A stretch of DNA of 8,641 nucleotides, from positions 1 through 8,641 of the forward strand of contig DEYT01000064.1 of the NCBI GenBank assembly GCA_002364975.1, read 5' to 3'. The notes below the pieces were generated by a model. The model saw only the letters and a program-made list of their open reading frames with translations. It had not been told where the DNA came from and made no database searches. The DNA comes from Opitutia bacterium UBA3151 (GTDB taxonomy: Bacteria > Verrucomicrobiota > Verrucomicrobiia > Opitutales > Seribacteraceae). The translations under genes were made by a program, and so were the position numbers. Shown here piece after piece: positions 5,713 through 8,641 of this stretch. Each line of letters begins with the position of its first letter. The stretch's first letter is position 1.

Positions 5713-6702
5713 ATGCCCACTAATCAAAATTCTAAGAAGCAAACGATTGACAGGAAAGTGTCTACTACTCCCCAAAAGGGCCAGGATGAAGGTATACCTT
5801 CAGGTAGTCAATCAAGAGAAAAGGGCTCTTCCCCGAAAGCTAACCGCCCTAAAAATGAACGGAAGAGTAAGCCCTTTGAGAAAAGTAGTTCAAAGCATTC
5901 TCCTAATGAACATGAGCCGAGAACTCGAACTACGCTTGATTTACTTAAATTAAAGGGAAAGCGTGGCATTGTCGGCTTGACTGCTTACGACGCACTTCTT
6001 GGTAGGCTCGTGTCTGACGCTGGTGTAGATTTTATTCTAGTTGGAGATTCCGTAGGAACTACATTGCTAGGACATCCTACCACAATACCTGTCACGATAC
6101 AGGATATGATTCATCATACTGCAGCAGTTCGAAGGGCTAATCCTGATTGTTTATTGGTTGCTGACCTCCCTTTTGGGGAAGCAAGCTTATCCTTCGATCG
6201 CTTGCTTGAATCAGCTCGAAGTTTAATGCAGCAAGGTGGAGCAGATGCAGTTAAAATCGAAGGAGGCCGGGATGTTGCTGATGATATTGAAAAACTAGTT
6301 CTGACCGGTATTCCTGTCCTTGGCCACATCGGCTTACTTCCACAAACCGTAAAGGCGATCGGGGGGTATCGAAAATTTGGTTCCGAACGGGAAGAGGCAG
6401 AAAGTTTATACACCGATGCGATCGCCTTAGAGGAAGCAGGATGTTTTGCATTGGTTGCAGAGATGGTGGAAGCAAGTGTTGCTTCCGAATTAGCCAGGCA
6501 AATACTTCCTCCACTAATCGGGATTGGTAGTGGAGACGGATGTGACGGCCAAATTTTAGTCACTCCTGATCTTCTGGGTCTTTCCCTCGGAAGTATCCCA
6601 TCTTTCGTGAAGCCAAAATTAAACTTGAACCAAGTAATTTCCCGAGCCTTATCCGAGTATGTTATCGATGTAAAAAAGAGGAAGAAATCCCTTTCATCAT
6701 GA
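5713..6702 (+). CDS. panB: 3-methyl-2-oxobutanoate hydroxymethyltransferase with basic N-terminal extension
   Basis: First committed enzyme of pantothenate (and so CoA) synthesis: transfers a hydroxymethyl group from 5,10-methylene-tetrahydrofolate to alpha-ketoisovalerate, giving ketopantoate. The TIM-barrel core starts near residue 73. Metal ligands Asp112 ('VGDS') and Asp151 ('ADLPF'), substrate-region Glu183 ('KIEGG'), the presumed catalytic Glu250 ('VAEMVE') and the 'GIGSG..CDGQILV' segment (270-283) are all present. The protein has 329 residues, against about 260-290 for the family. The excess is residues 1-71, a hydrophilic stretch rich in Lys, Ser, Pro and Glu that looks disordered. 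No ATG, GTG or TTG codon lies between codon 16 (GTG) and codon 89, inside the core, so a simple start misplacement does not remove it. The stop overlaps the gpsA start (ATGA). Confidence 0.93.
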   Translation: MPTNQNSKKQTIDRKVSTTPQKGQDEGIPSGSQSREKGSSPKANRPKNERKSKPFEKSSSKHSPNEHEPRTRTTLDLLKLKGKRGIVGLTAYDALLGRLVSDAGVDFILVGDSVGTTLLGHPTTIPVTIQDMIHHTAAVRRANPDCLLVADLPFGEASLSFDRLLESARSLMQQGGADAVKIEGGRDVADDIEKLVLTGIPVLGHIGLLPQTVKAIGGYRKFGSEREEAESLYTDAIALEEAGCFALVAEMVEASVASELARQILPPLIGIGSGDGCDGQILVTPDLLGLSLGSIPSFVKPKLNLNQVISRALSEYVIDVKKRKKSLSS

Positions 6703-7709
6703 ATTTCTGTATCCTTGGAGCAGGTGCTTGGGGTACTGCGGTGGCAATTTACTTAAGTAAGATTGGTCATGTGGTCACCTTGGTTCCTCGCAGGGTTGAG
6801 CAAGCTCTTAGTATGTCAAGTGCTCGGGAAAACCAGGATTATTTAGAGGGAGTGCCTTTCGATCCAAATCTACAAATCGGTTCATCGCTTAAGCCTGCAC
6901 TCATGGAATCCGATTATATATTCTTTGCCTGCCCGTCTCACGCCCTAAGGGAGACTTGCCAGCAAGTTATTGAACAAGCCATCCCAAGTTCTCCTCGGCT
7001 CCGTGGTGCCCTCGCACTTTGCAAGGGACTAGAGCCAGAAACTAACTTATTTGCTCATGAAGTTATGTCTCGGGAGTTTGGTTCTAATTTTTCTACTGGA
7101 TATTTGACTGGTCCCAGTCATGCCGAGGATATTGCAACGGGAAAGCCAGCGGCCATGGTTCTTGCTATAAATGGTTCAGATCTTGATAGAAAAAAGCTCC
7201 AGTCAGAAATAAGTTCAGCTTTTCTACGTATTTACCGCTCCGATGATCGAACTGGAGTTGCATTGGGGAGTTGCATCAAAAATGTTTATGCTATCGCAAC
7301 TGGGATTTCAGACGGTCTTGGATTGGGAGATAACGCAAGAGCAGCTTTGCTAACAAGGAGCATGAACGAAATGATTTCTTTAGGAAAAGTTCTTGGTGCT
7401 TCCAGTGATACTTTTTTTGGTTTAAGTGGCTTTGGAGATCTGGTGGGTACTTGTATGGGCCAGTGGAGTAGAAATCGTAATTTCGGTTTGGCTCTCACAA
7501 AAGAAAACCAACCAGAGAAGATTTTGACATCACAAAAGACTGTGGTTGAAGGATATCTTGCAACCGAATGTTTCTATAATAAATGCAAGGATTTAAAGCT
7601 AGAAATGCCAATATTAAAACAAGTACATGCTATACTTTACTCGGGTAAAAATCCTAGTACTGCTCTAAAAGACCTGATGACCCGAGATTTAAAGGCAGAA
7701 ATAAACTAG
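6699..7709 (+). CDS. gpsA: Glycerol-3-phosphate dehydrogenase [NAD(P)+]
   Basis: Reduces dihydroxyacetone phosphate to sn-glycerol-3-phosphate, the backbone for phospholipid synthesis; a cytosolic enzyme. Its 336 residues are the standard length. The dinucleotide-binding motif GAGAWGTA is at 8-15. Lys109 lies in 'CKGLE', 'TGPSHAEDIA' is at 137-146, and the catalytic Lys194 in 'SCIKNVYAIATG' opens the C-terminal domain. 'SDGLGLGDNARAALLTR' (204-220), 'GLSGFGDL' with Asp247 (241-248) and 'SRNRNFG' (257-263) complete the active site. The start ATG overlaps the panB stop by 4 bp, so translation is probably coupled. CoA and phospholipid supply are metabolically linked, but pairing of these two genes may just reflect operon packing. 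It is followed at once by an AT-rich palindrome with a T-tract. Nothing is missing. Confidence 0.96.
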   Translation: MNFCILGAGAWGTAVAIYLSKIGHVVTLVPRRVEQALSMSSARENQDYLEGVPFDPNLQIGSSLKPALMESDYIFFACPSHALRETCQQVIEQAIPSSPRLRGALALCKGLEPETNLFAHEVMSREFGSNFSTGYLTGPSHAEDIATGKPAAMVLAINGSDLDRKKLQSEISSAFLRIYRSDDRTGVALGSCIKNVYAIATGISDGLGLGDNARAALLTRSMNEMISLGKVLGASSDTFFGLSGFGDLVGTCMGQWSRNRNFGLALTKENQPEKILTSQKTVVEGYLATECFYNKCKDLKLEMPILKQVHAILYSGKNPSTALKDLMTRDLKAEIN

Positions 7710-7710
7710 G

Positions 7711-7743
7711 AATAGAAAATATTTTCTATTTTCATTTTTTTCG
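7711..7743 (+). terminator. Perfect AT-rich palindrome plus T-tract after gpsA
   Basis: AATAGAAAAT (7711-7720) is followed directly by its exact reverse complement (7721-7730). After TTCA comes a run of seven Ts (7735-7741). It starts one base after the gpsA stop and precedes the queH GTG by 27 bp. The placement suits a terminator for panB-gpsA, although only two G-C pairs support the stem. Because it lies in the queH leader it could equally be an operator for a regulator of queH. Confidence 0.45.
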
Positions 7744-7757
7744 TTATAAATTAAATT

Positions 7758-8402
7758 GTGAATACATCCTTAAGACCCAAGCTTGAGTTACCTGAGGGAC
7801 ATGATCAAGTACTTCTTCATTCCTGTTGTGCACCCTGCGAGGGCGAGGTTATTGAAACGATGTTAGAATCTGGTATCACGCCCACGGTATTCTTTTATAA
7901 TCCAAATATACACCCCAAAAAAGAATATGAGATTCGGAAGTCTGAAGATAAGAAATTTTGTGAAAAAGTAGGAGTTCGTCACATTGATGTAGATTATGAT
8001 GTGCGTAACTGGTTTGATCGGATCAAAGGTTTGGAGTGGGAACCTGAGCGTGGTGCTCGTTGCACCGCTTGTTTTGATATGCGTTTTGAACGAACCGCTT
8101 TATACGCCTTCGAAAATGGATTTAGTGTTTACACAAGTAGCTTGGGAATTTCCCGCTGGAAAAACATGGCTCAAATAAATGGTTGCGGTGAAAGGGCTGC
8201 TCAACGTTATCAAGATCTCTTTTATTGGACCTACAACTGGCGCAAGTCAGGAGGGTCGCAGCGGATGATTGAGATTTCAAAAAAAGAAAAGTTTTACCAA
8301 CAAGAGTATTGTGGTTGTGTGTTTTCCCTTCGCGACACTAATAAGTGGAGAATTGCACAAGGTCGTAAAAAAGTGGAAACTGGAAAGAATTTCTACTCTT
8401 GA
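7758..8402 (+). CDS. queH: Epoxyqueuosine reductase QueH (DUF208)
   Basis: Catalyses the last step of queuosine synthesis, reducing epoxyqueuosine in the tRNA anticodon wobble position to queuosine. It is the non-orthologous replacement of the cobalamin-dependent QueG. Its 214 residues form one domain. 'LLHSCCAPC' (19-27) carries the adjacent Cys23-Cys24. 'NPNIHPKKEYEIR' (48-60), 'EWEPERGARCTACFDMR' (93-109) with Cys102 and Cys105, and 'YCGCVFS' (184-190) with Cys185 and Cys187 are the family's conserved blocks, the Cys residues being iron-sulfur and metal ligands. The start is GTG 7758; the next in-frame ATG lies inside the domain (residue 35), so GTG is required. The leader is AT-rich without a Shine-Dalgarno. 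It is probably cotranscribed with cysE, 26 bp downstream. The C-terminal tail after 'YCGC' is somewhat extended and basic. Confidence 0.9.
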   Translation: MNTSLRPKLELPEGHDQVLLHSCCAPCEGEVIETMLESGITPTVFFYNPNIHPKKEYEIRKSEDKKFCEKVGVRHIDVDYDVRNWFDRIKGLEWEPERGARCTACFDMRFERTALYAFENGFSVYTSSLGISRWKNMAQINGCGERAAQRYQDLFYWTYNWRKSGGSQRMIEISKKEKFYQQEYCGCVFSLRDTNKWRIAQGRKKVETGKNFYS

Positions 8403-8428
8403 GATAAAGTTTTAGAATTCAAAATTAA

Positions 8429-8641
8429 ATGAATCACTTACAAGATACGATCTGGGATAATTTAAGAAATGAAGCAGAGCAAACCTCCCTTTGTGAGCCT
8501 ATCCTCTCAAGTGTTCTCTCCGAATTTGTTATTGATAGAAAAAGCTTAGTGGATGCACTCAGCTGGCGAGTTGCCTCAAGGTTAGCAAAAGGTTCGGTTT
8601 CGGAATCAGACCTTCGAAGTTTATTTTTTGAATGTTTTTCG
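8429..8641 (+). CDS. cysE: Serine O-acetyltransferase, N-terminal part (3' end outside window)
   Basis: Seventy-one codons are visible from ATG 8429 to the window edge, all open. The sequence shows the N-terminal helical domain of CysE: 'TIWDNLRNEAEQ' (7-18), 'CEPILSSVLSEFVI' (22-35) with the family's Glu-Pro, and 'SLVDALSWRVASRLA' (39-53). The enzyme acetylates L-serine with acetyl-CoA to O-acetylserine, the carbon acceptor for sulfide in cysteine synthesis; it is cytosolic and usually hexameric. The left-handed beta-helix domain with the catalytic His and Asp lies beyond the window, so intactness cannot be judged. It follows queH by 26 bp with no terminator in between, so cotranscription is likely. 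No Shine-Dalgarno is seen. Confidence 0.85.
   Translation, partial: MNHLQDTIWDNLRNEAEQTSLCEPILSSVLSEFVIDRKSLVDALSWRVASRLAKGSVSESDLRSLFFECFS

Noticed and set aside
5747..5953. Overlapping 68-codon frame inside the panB extension
   Set aside because: It lies in another frame of an undoubted gene, has no recognisable motif and ends inside the panB core. Its basic character mirrors the Lys-rich codons of the real frame.

Overview
The window looks like an ordinary chromosomal segment of a bacterium. By eye the base composition is moderately AT-rich. Coding is dense, and none of the eleven starts visible here has a convincing Shine-Dalgarno sequence; they sit in AT-rich leaders instead. Gene content and protein style (a NAD-type GAPDH, an exported peroxiredoxin with a YPAAMTGG-type active-site loop) would fit a marine Verrucomicrobiota member (Opitutae-like). 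Bacteroidota or another PVC-group lineage is not excluded. This assignment is an inference from memory, not a search.

Left part, + strand: the C-terminal end of an HDOD-domain protein runs in from outside (1-378). A leader with two overlapping hairpins follows, then a compact glycolytic operon gap-pgk-tpiA (465-3524). Its enzymes interconvert the triose phosphates and carry glyceraldehyde-3-phosphate to 3-phosphoglycerate. tpiA converges on the next block, with only 18 bp between the two stop codons.

Middle part, - strand, read from right to left: an SDR oxidoreductase (5617-4910), an exported peroxiredoxin-like gene (4862-4371), the small CRM-domain RNA-binding protein YhbY (4299-4030) and a Bcp-type peroxiredoxin (4040-3543). 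The exported peroxiredoxin is the most notable object in the window. Its peroxidatic Cys position is Phe, and an in-frame TGA cuts off its last 24 codons. Those codons remain open in the same frame and end in an ATGA overlap with the yhbY start. It is best read as a recently disabled gene, or a non-catalytic derivative, inside a formerly tightly coupled operon whose last gene is an intact peroxiredoxin.

Right part, + strand: panB (pantothenate/CoA pathway) carries an unusual basic, low-complexity N-terminal extension of about 70 residues. It overlaps gpsA (glycerol-3-phosphate for phospholipids) by ATGA. A perfect AT-rich palindrome with a T-tract follows gpsA. Then come queH (queuosine tRNA modification, GTG start) and the first 71 codons of a serine O-acetyltransferase gene (cysE), which runs off the window.

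I see no mobile element, tRNA/rRNA, CRISPR array, phage gene or defence system. Most of the window is housekeeping metabolism; the findings concern gene decay, a protein extension and leader structures.
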